In this document: positions 45,191 to 54,091 of the stretch, one piece after another
Layout: each line of letters opens with the position of its first letter
How positions within the stretch are numbered: position 1 is the stretch's first letter
Source: Luteimonas cucumeris
GTDB lineage: Bacteria > Pseudomonadota > Gammaproteobacteria > Xanthomonadales > Xanthomonadaceae
NCBI RefSeq assembly: GCF_007830035.1
Contig: NZ_VLKN01000001.1
Span: 124,001 to 188,000, forward strand
Direction: 5' to 3'
Length of the DNA stretch: 64,000 nucleotides
Translations under genes and position numbers: made by a program
Notes under the pieces: model-generated
Told to the model about the DNA's origin: nothing
Seen by the model: the letters and a program-made list of their open reading frames with translations, nothing else
Databases searched by the model: none

Positions 45191-47842
45191 TCAGAACCTC
45201 AGCTGCAGCGAAACCTGGTAACGGCGACCGGTGCTGTAGCGGTTGGCCGGCTGGAACTTTTCCTCGAAGTACTGGAAATACTCCTCGTCGAGCAGGTTCT
45301 GCGCGTCGAAGTTCAGCTGCACCTGTTCGCTGAACTTCCAGCCCAGGCTCGCGCCGAGATCGGCGTACTCATCCACGCTCACCGGCGGCGCACCGGCGAC
45401 GAAGCCGCCGGCCAGGTACTCGCTGCGCCAGCCATAGGTGACGCGGGCGCTGAACGGCCCCTTCTCGTAGTACGGGCTCAGGTTGTACTGGTTGCGCGAC
45501 TGGTAGGGCAGATCGTTGCCGGCCGCCGTTTCGCCATCGGCGAAGGTGTAGTTGGCGGTGATGCCGAAGCCGGTGTCGGCGAACGGCTGCTGGTAGCTCA
45601 GGTTGACGCCCTTGATCTTGCCGTTGCCGGCGTTGCGCGGACGCGTTATTGCGTAATTGCAGAAACCGTCTGCCGTGCACAGGCCCTGGGCGACGAATTC
45701 CTCGAACAGTTCCGGATCCGGATCGTCGCTGAGCGAGTTGAACTGGCGCTCGATGCCGGCGTCGGTCTCGATGAAATTGTCGATGTCCTTGTAGAACAGC
45801 GAGGCCGCCAGCAGTGCCTCGTCGGCGAAGTACCATTCGGCCGACAGGTTGTAGTTGGCCGACTCGTAGGCGCCCAGGTCCGGGTTGCCGCCGCTGCCGA
45901 GCAGGGTGGTGTCGTTGAGGAAGGTGGTCGGCGCCATCTGGTTGTACGGCGCCCAGGCCACGACCTTGGCGGCGGCGAAGCGCAGCAGGAAGTCGTCGGT
46001 CACGTAGAACGCGGCATTCAGCGATGGCAGCACGTAGCTGTTGTCGTTCTGGTGGCTGACCCGCCATTGCGGCTGCACCGGCAGGCTCGGCGCATCGCCG
46101 CCGAGGTTGAAGCCGGTGCTTTCGATCTCGGCGCGGACGTAGCGCAGGCCGACGTTGCCGCGCCAGCGGTCGCTGCTGAAGTTCAGTTGCGTGTAAGCCG
46201 ACGAGTTGGTCTGCGTGAAATCGAAGGTGCCGTTGAAGAAGGTGCCCGCATCCGGATTGGCGAAGTTGGGCGGGCCGTTGTTGACCCAGTTGATCACGTT
46301 GTCGCGCCCGACCTGGACCGGCCGGCCGTGGCTGGGCCCGAAGCCGGTGTGGTCGACGAATCCGAGCGTGCCGACCTGCGACAGGTCGCCGACCGGCGGG
46401 ATGCCGTAGACGTTGCTGAGCAGGTTCTCGTTGTGTTCGTGGCGACGCACGCCGAACAGCAGCTGGTTGAAGACGCTGTCGAAATCGATGCTGAAATCGA
46501 GCTGGCCGTAGGTGTCCTCGGTCTCGGTGTTGACGATGCCGTGGTTGCCCATGAAGCCTTCGGCGCGCCAGTTGGCCGGATTGCCTGCGGCTACGGGATC
46601 GTCGTAGCGGATGCCGTTGTTGATGTCCCAGCTGAAGCCGCCGGTGAACACCGGTTCGATGAACCACTGCTTGAGGTCGTTGTCGGACTTGCTCTGTCCG
46701 ATCTGGCCGGACAGCTTCCAGCCGTCGCCGTAGTACGCGCCCTGCAGGTCGAGGCCCTTGGTGACCGGTTCCGAGGCGCGGACGTTGTTGTCGTAGAACA
46801 CCAGGCTGTCCGGCCCGCTGTGGCCACCGGTGACGATGCCGTTGCCGCCGGGCGTCAGCTGGTCGACCGATTCGGGACGCGTGGTCAGGAAGTTGTAGGT
46901 CGACTGGTTGTAGTTGGCGAAGTCTTCCTTGATGTACAGCGCGTTGAGGTTGAATTCCCAGGCGTCGCTGGGCCGGAACTGCAAGGTGGCGGTGATGCTG
47001 TCGCGCTTGCGCGTCTGCTGGAACCAGGCGGCGTTGACGAAGTTCGGCACCTGCGCGTTGGGATCGACGCCGGCCGCGTTCGGGAACATCGATGCCGGCA
47101 CGTAGCCGAAGATCTCCACACCCTGGCGATCGACCTGTTCCTCATAGTGTTGTGCAGCCACCACGAAGCCGAAGGTCTCTTCCGGGTTCTTCCAGCTGTA
47201 CAGCGCCGAGACGCTCGGCTTCACCTTGCCGGCCTGGTCGTTGTAGTTGAAGCCCAGCGTGCCGGTGATGCTGTTGGCGTCCAGGTCCAGCGGCTTGCGC
47301 GTGTGCATGAACACCGTGCCGCCCAGGCTGCCTTCAGGCAGCCGCGCTTCCGATGACTTGTAGACCTCCAGCCGACCGATGATCTCGGCGGCGATCTGGG
47401 TCTGGTCGAAACCGCGGTTGGGCTGCTCGCCGAACAGCCAGATCGACTGCGCCACCGGGTGGCCGTCGAGGAAGGTGAGGTTGAGGCTGGGATCGGTGCC
47501 GTCGATGCTGACGCGTTCGCCCTGGCCGAAGCGGCGGTCGATGGTCACGCCCGGGATCTGCGTCATCGCCTCGGCGACATTGGTGTTGGGGAACTCGCCG
47601 AGATCCTCGGCGCTGAGCGCTTCGACCACGGCATTGGCATCGCGCTTGGTCTGCAGCGCCTGCTGCAGGCTGGCGCGTATGCCGGTGACGGTGATCGTCT
47701 CCAGTTCGGTAGTCGGCTGTTGTTGCGGCGCGGTTTCCTGCGCGGTGCTGTCCTGTGCAGGGGTGTCCTGCGCGTGGGCGTGCGTAGCGAAACCCAGGCA
47801 GGTGACTATTGCTGCCGAAAGTACGGATCTGCGGTACTTCAT
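45191..47842 (-). CDS. TonB-dependent receptor, probably for GlcNAc oligosaccharides (2)
   Basis: 883 residues from MKYRRSVLSAAIVTCLGFAT, signal ending AHAQ. The mature N-terminus is Gln/Thr-rich before the plug (ITVTGIRASLQQALQTKRDA; GEFPNTNVAEAMTQIPGVTI). The barrel ends YQVSLQLRF. Homologous to the adjacent receptor but clearly divergent, so the two may take different chain lengths or linkages. Located between the first receptor and the sugar kinase gene, all on the minus strand. Confidence 0.88.
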   Translation of the reverse strand: MKYRRSVLSAAIVTCLGFATHAHAQDTPAQDSTAQETAPQQQPTTELETITVTGIRASLQQALQTKRDANAVVEALSAEDLGEFPNTNVAEAMTQIPGVTIDRRFGQGERVSIDGTDPSLNLTFLDGHPVAQSIWLFGEQPNRGFDQTQIAAEIIGRLEVYKSSEARLPEGSLGGTVFMHTRKPLDLDANSITGTLGFNYNDQAGKVKPSVSALYSWKNPEETFGFVVAAQHYEEQVDRQGVEIFGYVPASMFPNAAGVDPNAQVPNFVNAAWFQQTRKRDSITATLQFRPSDAWEFNLNALYIKEDFANYNQSTYNFLTTRPESVDQLTPGGNGIVTGGHSGPDSLVFYDNNVRASEPVTKGLDLQGAYYGDGWKLSGQIGQSKSDNDLKQWFIEPVFTGGFSWDINNGIRYDDPVAAGNPANWRAEGFMGNHGIVNTETEDTYGQLDFSIDFDSVFNQLLFGVRRHEHNENLLSNVYGIPPVGDLSQVGTLGFVDHTGFGPSHGRPVQVGRDNVINWVNNGPPNFANPDAGTFFNGTFDFTQTNSSAYTQLNFSSDRWRGNVGLRYVRAEIESTGFNLGGDAPSLPVQPQWRVSHQNDNSYVLPSLNAAFYVTDDFLLRFAAAKVVAWAPYNQMAPTTFLNDTTLLGSGGNPDLGAYESANYNLSAEWYFADEALLAASLFYKDIDNFIETDAGIERQFNSLSDDPDPELFEEFVAQGLCTADGFCNYAITRPRNAGNGKIKGVNLSYQQPFADTGFGITANYTFADGETAAGNDLPYQSRNQYNLSPYYEKGPFSARVTYGWRSEYLAGGFVAGAPPVSVDEYADLGASLGWKFSEQVQLNFDAQNLLDEEYFQYFEEKFQPANRYSTGRRYQVSLQLRF

Positions 47843-47983
47843 GGTGCTTCTCCCATCACTGATTGAGTTACGGCCGCCGATCCGAACCGGACCGCCGCCA
47901 TGCCGAGTGCCTGCTTGCGTCGCAACGCGCCACTCCCCCAATGACGTGCCTCTTTCCCTGCGCCAACACCGGCGCCCTGGTGT

Positions 47984-49012
47984 TCATGTCCTTTCACCGC
48001 GCTGGCCCAGATACCAGCTGGCTGCCCCGATCACCCCCAGTTGCCCGTGCTCCACCAGCTTCACGGGAATACGTTCCAGCGCCTCGCGCATCGGACCCTT
48101 GTTGAGGAACCGTTCGACGAAGCTGCTCTGCATCAGGAATTCGCGGATCTGCGGCAGGATGCCGCCGGCCAGATAGATACCGCCCTGCACGCCATACAGC
48201 AGCGCCAGGTCGCCGACCACACTGCCGAGCAGGCCGCAGAACACGTCCAGGCTTTCGCGCGCCAGCGGATCCTGTCCGGCCAGCGCGGCTGCGGTGATCT
48301 CGCCGGGCGTGGCGTAATTCGATGCGCTGCCGTGCAGCGCGCACAGCGCGACATGAAGATTCTTCAAGCCCGGCCCCGACAGGGCATGTTCGATCGGCAC
48401 GTGGCTGCGTTGCCGCAGCATCTGCTTGAGCAGCGCCATTTCCAGATCGTTGCCGGTGGTCAGCGCCGCCTGCCCGGCTTCGGTGGCCAGCACCACGGCG
48501 CGCGCGCCGACTGGAATCCAGACCGCGGCGCCGAGGCCGGTGCCGGGGCCGACCACCAGCGTGGGTCCACGCGGTGCGACCTGCGGGCCGGTGAGGCGCA
48601 GCACTTCGCTGGCATCGACATAGGCGGCGGCGTGGGCGACAGCTTCGAAATCGTTGACGAAGCGGAACTGGCGCAGGCCCAGGCGCGCGCGGATCTCATG
48701 CAACGACACCCGCCACGGCAGGTTGGCGGTGATCAGCGAACCGTCCTCGCGCGGATATCCGGCACTGGCGATCGCGCCTTCCTCGACCGAGGTGCCGTCC
48801 AGTCCGGCGATGAAATCCTCGAGGATCTCGGCCAGCCCGGGGTAGTTCGCGCAGGCGTATTTGCGGTAGTTGAGCACGTTGACCGGATGCGCCGGGTCGC
48901 CGCTGGCGCGTACCAGGCCGATGCGCACATGCGTGCCGCCGACGTCGGCGGCGATGAACGGCGCGCCCGGCCTTGTGGCATCCGACGGCAATGGACTGGC
49001 GATGGCGACCAC
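47984..49012 (-). CDS. glk: glucokinase-family sugar kinase, likely acting on GlcNAc
   Basis: 342 residues from a GTG with GGGAGT upstream. Belongs to the glucokinase (PF02685-type) family: IAADVGGTHVRIGLVRA phosphate loop, VVGPGTGLGAAVW, ATEAGQAAL and HALSGPGLKNLH. The ROK zinc motif is absent. Within this locus it should phosphorylate GlcNAc and/or glucose entering through the adjacent permease; the sugar specificity is inferred from context. Divergent from the permease gene, with candidate operators between. Confidence 0.82.
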   Translation of the reverse strand: MVAIASPLPSDATRPGAPFIAADVGGTHVRIGLVRASGDPAHPVNVLNYRKYACANYPGLAEILEDFIAGLDGTSVEEGAIASAGYPREDGSLITANLPWRVSLHEIRARLGLRQFRFVNDFEAVAHAAAYVDASEVLRLTGPQVAPRGPTLVVGPGTGLGAAVWIPVGARAVVLATEAGQAALTTGNDLEMALLKQMLRQRSHVPIEHALSGPGLKNLHVALCALHGSASNYATPGEITAAALAGQDPLARESLDVFCGLLGSVVGDLALLYGVQGGIYLAGGILPQIREFLMQSSFVERFLNKGPMREALERIPVKLVEHGQLGVIGAASWYLGQRGERT

Positions 49013-49081
49013 AGGGACTCCCGGTGAGCACGTCGCGGCAAAACAACCGGTACGGGCTTTCGGGGCGAGTCTGGAAGCGCT

Positions 49082-49097
49082 TTGACAACGATGTCAA
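49082..49097. promoter_or_regulatory. candidate LacI-type operator upstream of the kinase gene
   Basis: TTGACAACGATGTCAA: 6-bp exact inverse arms around ACGA, 70 bases upstream of the kinase start. It shares TGACAACG with the palindrome at 49319. The remaining gap 49013-49394 has no gene. Confidence 0.55.
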
Positions 49098-49317
49098 CAG
49101 ATTGTCATGAAGCTCTGCCGCGACCCGTTCGATCCGTCGCAAATGCGACAACTTGAAAAGCCGTAATGATCGATTGATTGCAAAAATGTGCATATTCATG
49201 CGCTTTTTGCCCAAAATTCCGGTGGCGCGGGGCGCATTCCGTGTTGCATCGCAGCAGTCCAGCGGCGCAAATACGGCGCTGGACCATGTCGTTGGTCGTG
49301 GCCCGGAACGAAAAAAT

Positions 49318-49333
49318 GTGACAACGTTGTTCC
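49318..49333. promoter_or_regulatory. candidate LacI-type operator upstream of the permease gene
   Basis: TGACAACGTTGTTC contains the perfect palindrome ACAACGTTGT (49321-49330), about 65 bases before the permease start. Its central CG and overall form are typical of LacI-family sites. Confidence 0.55.
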
Positions 49334-49394
49334 CAGTCCAGCCCGGCTCATGGGGAGCCCGTGCCGGAACCTGCCTGCTCCAGGAGTCCCGTCC

Positions 49395-50681
49395 ATGTCC
49401 GTAGCCGCGTCCGCATCGCAACCCACGCGCCAGATCACGTCCATCGCCATCATCGGCGCGCTGTTCTTCGTGTTCGGATTCGTCACCTGGCTCAACGGGC
49501 CGCTGATCACCTTCGTCAAATACCGTTTCACGCTCAGCGACATCGGCGCGTTCCTGGTGCTGACGGTGTTCTACCTGTCCTACTTCTTCCTGGCGCTGCC
49601 GTCGGCCAGCCTGCTCAAGCGCACCGGCATGAAGAAGGGCATGGCGCTGGGATTGCTGGTGATGGCGGTGGGCGCGTTCGCGTTCGGCGAATTCGTGCTG
49701 CGCGGTTCCTACCCGGGCGCGCTGGCCGGTCTGTTCACCATCGGCGCGGGACTGGCGCTGCTGCAGACCGCCGCCAATCCCTACATCAGCATCGTCGGCC
49801 CGATCGAAGGCGCGGCGCAGCGCATCGCGGTGATGGGCATCTGCAACAAGACCGCCGGCGCGCTCGCGCCCTATGCTTTCGCCGTGATCGTCCTGGCCGG
49901 CATCGACAAGTTCGACGCGCAACTGGCGGCGGCGACACCGGTCGCGCGCGAAGCGCTGTTGAACGATTTCGCCGCCAAGGTGCATGGCCCCTACCTGGTG
50001 ATGGCGGGCATCCTGGTAGTGCTGGCGATCGCGCTGATGCGTTCGCCGCTGCCCGACATCCGCCCCGAGGAAGCCAACGCCGCGCCGGTCACGTCCGGCG
50101 CCAGCCAGCGCAACAGCCTGATGCAGTTCCCGCATGTGTGGCTCGGCGCGCTGTGCATCTTCGTCTACGTCGGCGTCGAAGTGATGGCGGGCGATGCCAT
50201 CGGCACCTATGGCAGCGCATTGGGTCTGCCGCCGGGCGACACCCGCTTCTTCACCATGTTCACGCTGATCGCGATGCTGGTCGGTTACCTCGCCGGCCTG
50301 GTGCTCATTCCGCGCTTCGTCTCGCAGGAACGCTACCTCGGGTTCTCGGCGATGCTCGGCGTGCTGTTGACCTTCGGCGCGTTCATGACCAGCGGCTACG
50401 TGTCGGTCGGATTCGTGGCTGCGCTGGGTTTCGCCAATGCGATGATGTGGCCGGCGATCTTCCCGCTGGCGATCGAAGGCCTCGGCCGCCTCACCGAACG
50501 CGGCTCTGCGCTGCTGATCATGGGCATCGCCGGCGGCGCGATCATCCCGCAGCTGTTCGCGCTGCTGAAGCAGCACATCCACTTCCAGCTGGTGTTCCTG
50601 CTGCTGATGGTGCCGTGCTACCTGTACATCCTCTACTACGGGATGCGCGGCCACCGCGTCGGCATGCCGGCCTCGAAGTGA
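49395..50681 (+). CDS. nagP: sugar MFS transporter, probable GlcNAc permease
   Basis: 428 residues, twelve predicted membrane helices. FFVFGFVTWLNGPLITFVKY matches the FucP/GluP/NagP subfamily of sugar:H+ symporters; LLQTAANPYISIVGP is another signature. The ATG at 49395 has CAGGAG nine bases upstream; the longer frame is rejected. NagP-type permeases import GlcNAc in bacteria that lack a GlcNAc phosphotransferase system, which fits the presence of a separate kinase here. Confidence 0.88.
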   Translation: MSVAASASQPTRQITSIAIIGALFFVFGFVTWLNGPLITFVKYRFTLSDIGAFLVLTVFYLSYFFLALPSASLLKRTGMKKGMALGLLVMAVGAFAFGEFVLRGSYPGALAGLFTIGAGLALLQTAANPYISIVGPIEGAAQRIAVMGICNKTAGALAPYAFAVIVLAGIDKFDAQLAAATPVAREALLNDFAAKVHGPYLVMAGILVVLAIALMRSPLPDIRPEEANAAPVTSGASQRNSLMQFPHVWLGALCIFVYVGVEVMAGDAIGTYGSALGLPPGDTRFFTMFTLIAMLVGYLAGLVLIPRFVSQERYLGFSAMLGVLLTFGAFMTSGYVSVGFVAALGFANAMMWPAIFPLAIEGLGRLTERGSALLIMGIAGGAIIPQLFALLKQHIHFQLVFLLLMVPCYLYILYYGMRGHRVGMPASK

Positions 50682-50738
50682 TCAACGCCGTCGTGAAGCG
50701 CATGGCACCGACCACTTCCCACGCAGGCGGACACTGAC

Positions 50739-51797
50739 GTGCGCAGACCAACCATCAAGGACGTCGCCGAGCGGGCCAAGGTCTCGCTCAAGACGGTGTC
50801 GCGGGTGATCAACAACGAGCCGTCGGTGATGCAGGGCACGCGCGCGCGCGTGCTGCATGCGATCAGCGAACTCGACTACGAACCCGATCCGTCGGCGCGC
50901 AACCTGCGCAGCGCGACGCCGTTCGTGATCGGCCTGGTCTACGACAACCCCAATCCGTACCACATCATCGGCGTGCAGAACGGCGTGCTGGCGGCGTGCC
51001 GGGAAACCGGTTTCGACCTGCAGATCCATCCCTGCGATTCCAGTTCGCCGCTGCTGGCCGACGAACTGGGCGAGTGGGCGCGGCGTTCGCGCCTGGCCGG
51101 ACTTGTGCTGACTGCGCCGATGTCCGAGTCGCCTGAATTGATCGCCGCGCTCGCCGCACGCGGCGTCAAGCTGGTGCGCATCATCGCCGCGACCGAGGAT
51201 CCGCGCGATGGCCATCCCTGCGTCTATGTCGACGACCACGATGCCGCCTACGAGATCACCGAGCATCTGATCCAGCTCGGTCACCAGCGCATCGGCTTCC
51301 TGTGGGGCGGGCTGGCGCACCGCTCCAGTACCGAGCGCTACCAGGGCTACGAGAAGGCGCTGAAGGACTACGGCATCACCCTGGACAAGCATCTGGTGGT
51401 GCAGGGCGACTACACTTTCGACGATGGTTTCCGCGGTGCGCGGCGGCTGCTGGCGCTGCGCGATCCGCCGACCGCGATCTTCGGCTCCAACGACGAGATC
51501 GCCGCAGGCGTGCTGGCGGCCGCCAAGTCCGCGGGTATGAACGTGCCCTACGATCTGTCGATCGCCGGCTTCGAGGACAGTCCGTTCTCAAAGCAGTCGT
51601 GGCCGGCGCTGACCACCGCCAAGCAGGCTACCGAAGACATCGCGCGGCATGCGGCGCGGCTGCTGATCAGCGGCCTGCGCCAGGATGCCTACGAGGACAA
51701 CCCGATCGTCATGCACAACCAGGGCTTCGTGCCGCAGCTGGTGGTGCGCGGCTCGACCGCGCCAATGCGTCCGCGCGCATCCGGCAACGAGAATTGA
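50739..51797 (+). CDS. LacI family transcriptional regulator of the GlcNAc locus
   Basis: 352 residues from a GTG. The N-terminal helix-turn-helix is TIKDVAERAKVSLKTVSRVI, with the hinge helix LRSATPF. The periplasmic-binding-protein-like sensor domain (about 62-335) includes IAGFEDSPFSKQSWPALTT. By position it is the local repressor of the nag genes, presumably released by GlcNAc-6-phosphate or a related sugar. The candidate palindromes at 49082 and 49318 are its likely sites. Confidence 0.87.
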   Translation: MRRPTIKDVAERAKVSLKTVSRVINNEPSVMQGTRARVLHAISELDYEPDPSARNLRSATPFVIGLVYDNPNPYHIIGVQNGVLAACRETGFDLQIHPCDSSSPLLADELGEWARRSRLAGLVLTAPMSESPELIAALAARGVKLVRIIAATEDPRDGHPCVYVDDHDAAYEITEHLIQLGHQRIGFLWGGLAHRSSTERYQGYEKALKDYGITLDKHLVVQGDYTFDDGFRGARRLLALRDPPTAIFGSNDEIAAGVLAAAKSAGMNVPYDLSIAGFEDSPFSKQSWPALTTAKQATEDIARHAARLLISGLRQDAYEDNPIVMHNQGFVPQLVVRGSTAPMRPRASGNEN

Positions 51798-51807
51798 GAA
51801 CAGAGAA

Positions 51808-52878
51808 ATGCCGCAACACGAGAGTCACGCATTGCCCGTCGCCAGCGACACCCTGATGTTCCGCGAAGCGGCGGAAACCGCCGACGTGGTCGCGCGCCAG
51901 TTCGAGCGCAACGCCGCAGTGGTGTCGCGGCTTGCGGATGAACTGCGCCGCCAGCCGCCGCCGTTCATCGCCACCTGCGCGCGCGGCAGTTCGGATCACG
52001 CCGCCACGTATGCGAAGTACGTGTTCGAGACGCAGCTCGGTTTCATCACCGCGTCGGTGTCGCCTTCGGTCGGCTCGGTCTATGAAGCGAAACAGCAGCT
52101 GCGCGGCGCGCTGTACCTGGTGATCTCGCAGTCGGGCAAGAGCCCCGACCTGCTGCGCAATGCCGAAGCCGCGCGCGCGGCAGGCGCGCGCGTGGTGGCG
52201 CTGGTGAATGCGGAGGACTCGCCGCTGGCGGCGCTGGCCGACACCGTGCTGCCGCTGCATGCCGGGCCCGAGCGGAGCGTGGCGGCGACCAAGAGTTACC
52301 TGGCGTCGCTGTCGGCGATCCTGCAGCTGGCGGCGCACTGGAAGAACGAAGCGCCGTTGCTGGACGCGCTGCCGCGTCTGCCCGATGCGCTGCGCACGGC
52401 GTGGCAGGCGGACTGGTCCGCGCTCGGCGATGGCCTGGTCGATGCGCGCAACCTGTTCGTGCTCGGTCGCGGACTCGGCCTGGCCGCCGCGCAGGAAGCC
52501 GCGCTCAAGTTCAAGGAAACCTGCGGCCTGCACGCCGAGGCCTACAGTTCGGCCGAAGTGAGGCACGGGCCGATGGCGCTGGTCGGGCCGGGCTTCCCGG
52601 TACTGGCGTTCGCGCAGCCGGACGAAACCGGTGCCGGCACGCGCGCGGCGGCCGAAGAGTTCCGCGCGCGCGGTGCGCAGGTCTGGATCGCAGACGCGAA
52701 CGTCGAAGCTTCGGCAAGCTCGGCGCAGGTCCTGCCGCTGGCCGCGTCGCCGCATCCGGCCTGCGCGCCGTTGCTGACCATCCAGAGTTTCTATCGCGCC
52801 ATCAACACACTGGCGCTGCGTCGCGGGCACAATCCGGACATGCCGCCGCATCTCAACAAGGTCACGGAGACGGTGTGA
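51808..52878 (+). CDS. nagB-II: SIS-domain glucosamine-6-phosphate deaminase, NagB-II type
   Basis: 356 residues: two SIS domains without the glutamine amidotransferase half found in GlmS. Motifs: CARGSSDHAATYAKYVFE, VISQSGKSPDLL, RSVAATKSYLASL, and AEVRHGPMALVGPG. Converts glucosamine-6-phosphate to fructose-6-phosphate and ammonia, replacing the unrelated classic NagB. Overlaps the nagA start by one base, so deacetylase and deaminase are translationally coupled. Confidence 0.9.
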   Translation: MPQHESHALPVASDTLMFREAAETADVVARQFERNAAVVSRLADELRRQPPPFIATCARGSSDHAATYAKYVFETQLGFITASVSPSVGSVYEAKQQLRGALYLVISQSGKSPDLLRNAEAARAAGARVVALVNAEDSPLAALADTVLPLHAGPERSVAATKSYLASLSAILQLAAHWKNEAPLLDALPRLPDALRTAWQADWSALGDGLVDARNLFVLGRGLGLAAAQEAALKFKETCGLHAEAYSSAEVRHGPMALVGPGFPVLAFAQPDETGAGTRAAAEEFRARGAQVWIADANVEASASSAQVLPLAASPHPACAPLLTIQSFYRAINTLALRRGHNPDMPPHLNKVTETV

Positions 52879-54017
52879 TGGCGACTGCACTGATCAATGG
52901 CCGGGTACTGACCGGACAGGGTTTCCGCGACGACCTCGTCGTGCTGATCGATGGCGATCGCATCGTCGACCTGCTGCCGCGCGATGACCTGCGCATCGGC
53001 GAAGCCACGCCGCACGACCTGCGCGGTGCCTGGCTGCTGCCGGGGTTCATCGATGCCCAGGTCAATGGCGGCGGCGGCGTGCTGTTCAACAACACGCCGG
53101 ATGTCGATGCGCTGCGCCGCATCGGCCAGGCGCATCGGCGTTTCGGCACCACCGGTTACCTGCCGACCCTGATCAGCGACGACCTGGCCGTGATGCGCAA
53201 GGCGATCGGCGCGACGCGCGAGGCGATCGAACAGGGCGTGCCGGGCGTGCTCGGCATCCATCTGGAAGGCCCCTACATCGCACCGGCGCGCAAGGGCACG
53301 CATGATCCGGCCAAGTTCCGCGCGCCCGATGCGCAGGAAATCGAACTGGCAACCTCACTCGACAACGGCTGCACGCTGATCACGCTGGCGCCGGAGCAGG
53401 TGCCGCTGGACGACATCCGCGCGCTGGTCGAACGCGGCGCGATCGTCGCTGCCGGCCACACCGCCGGCAGCTACGAACAGATCCGCGCCGGGCTCGACGC
53501 CGGCGTCAGCGGCTTCACCCATCTGTACAACGCGATGACGCCGCTGCAGGGACGCGAGCCCGGCGTGGTCGGCGCCGCGCTGGAAGATCGCAACAGCTGG
53601 TGCGGCGTGATCGTCGACGGCGTGCACGTGCACCCGGCCAGCCTGCGCGTGGCGCTGGCTGCCAAGCCGCGCGGCAAGGTGTTCCTGGTCACCGATGCGA
53701 TGCCGCCGGTCGGCGCCGACGATCCCAGCTACGAGCTGTACGGCGAGATCATCACCGCGCGCGATGGCGTGGTGCGCAACGCCGCCGGCTCGCTCGCAGG
53801 TTCCGCGCTGGACATGGCCAGCGCCGTGCGCAACACGGTCGGCATGCTCGGCCTGCCGCTGGAGGAAGCCGCGCGCATGGCCTCGACCTATCCCGCCGAA
53901 TTCCTCGGCCTGGGCGACAGTCACGGACGCATCGCCGCCGGCTATCACGCCGACTTCGTGGTGCTGGACGCAGCGCTGCAGGTCGTAGCGACGTGGATTG
54001 GCGGCCGTCCGGATTGA
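52878..54017 (+). CDS. nagA: N-acetylglucosamine-6-phosphate deacetylase
   Basis: 379 residues. Metal-dependent amidohydrolase giving glucosamine-6-phosphate and acetate. Motifs: DAQVNGGGGVLFNN, the metal-ligand Glu in HLEGPYIAPARKG, AAGHTAGSYEQI, GFTHLYNAMTPL, DGVHVHPASL and the catalytic Asp in VTDAMPPVG. Length normal. The start codon shares a base with the deaminase stop. Confidence 0.94.
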   Translation: MATALINGRVLTGQGFRDDLVVLIDGDRIVDLLPRDDLRIGEATPHDLRGAWLLPGFIDAQVNGGGGVLFNNTPDVDALRRIGQAHRRFGTTGYLPTLISDDLAVMRKAIGATREAIEQGVPGVLGIHLEGPYIAPARKGTHDPAKFRAPDAQEIELATSLDNGCTLITLAPEQVPLDDIRALVERGAIVAAGHTAGSYEQIRAGLDAGVSGFTHLYNAMTPLQGREPGVVGAALEDRNSWCGVIVDGVHVHPASLRVALAAKPRGKVFLVTDAMPPVGADDPSYELYGEIITARDGVVRNAAGSLAGSALDMASAVRNTVGMLGLPLEEAARMASTYPAEFLGLGDSHGRIAAGYHADFVVLDAALQVVATWIGGRPD

Positions 54018-54091
54018 TCGTCGCCTGGATTCGCATGGGTGATCCGCATGCGGTATCACGCAGGCACGAACGCTTCGCGATGAGGTAAACC

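Noticed and set aside
49188-49394. Longer N-terminus for NagP
   Set aside because: The extension is not hydrophobic, overlaps the candidate operator, and the ATG at 49395 has a good ribosome-binding site.
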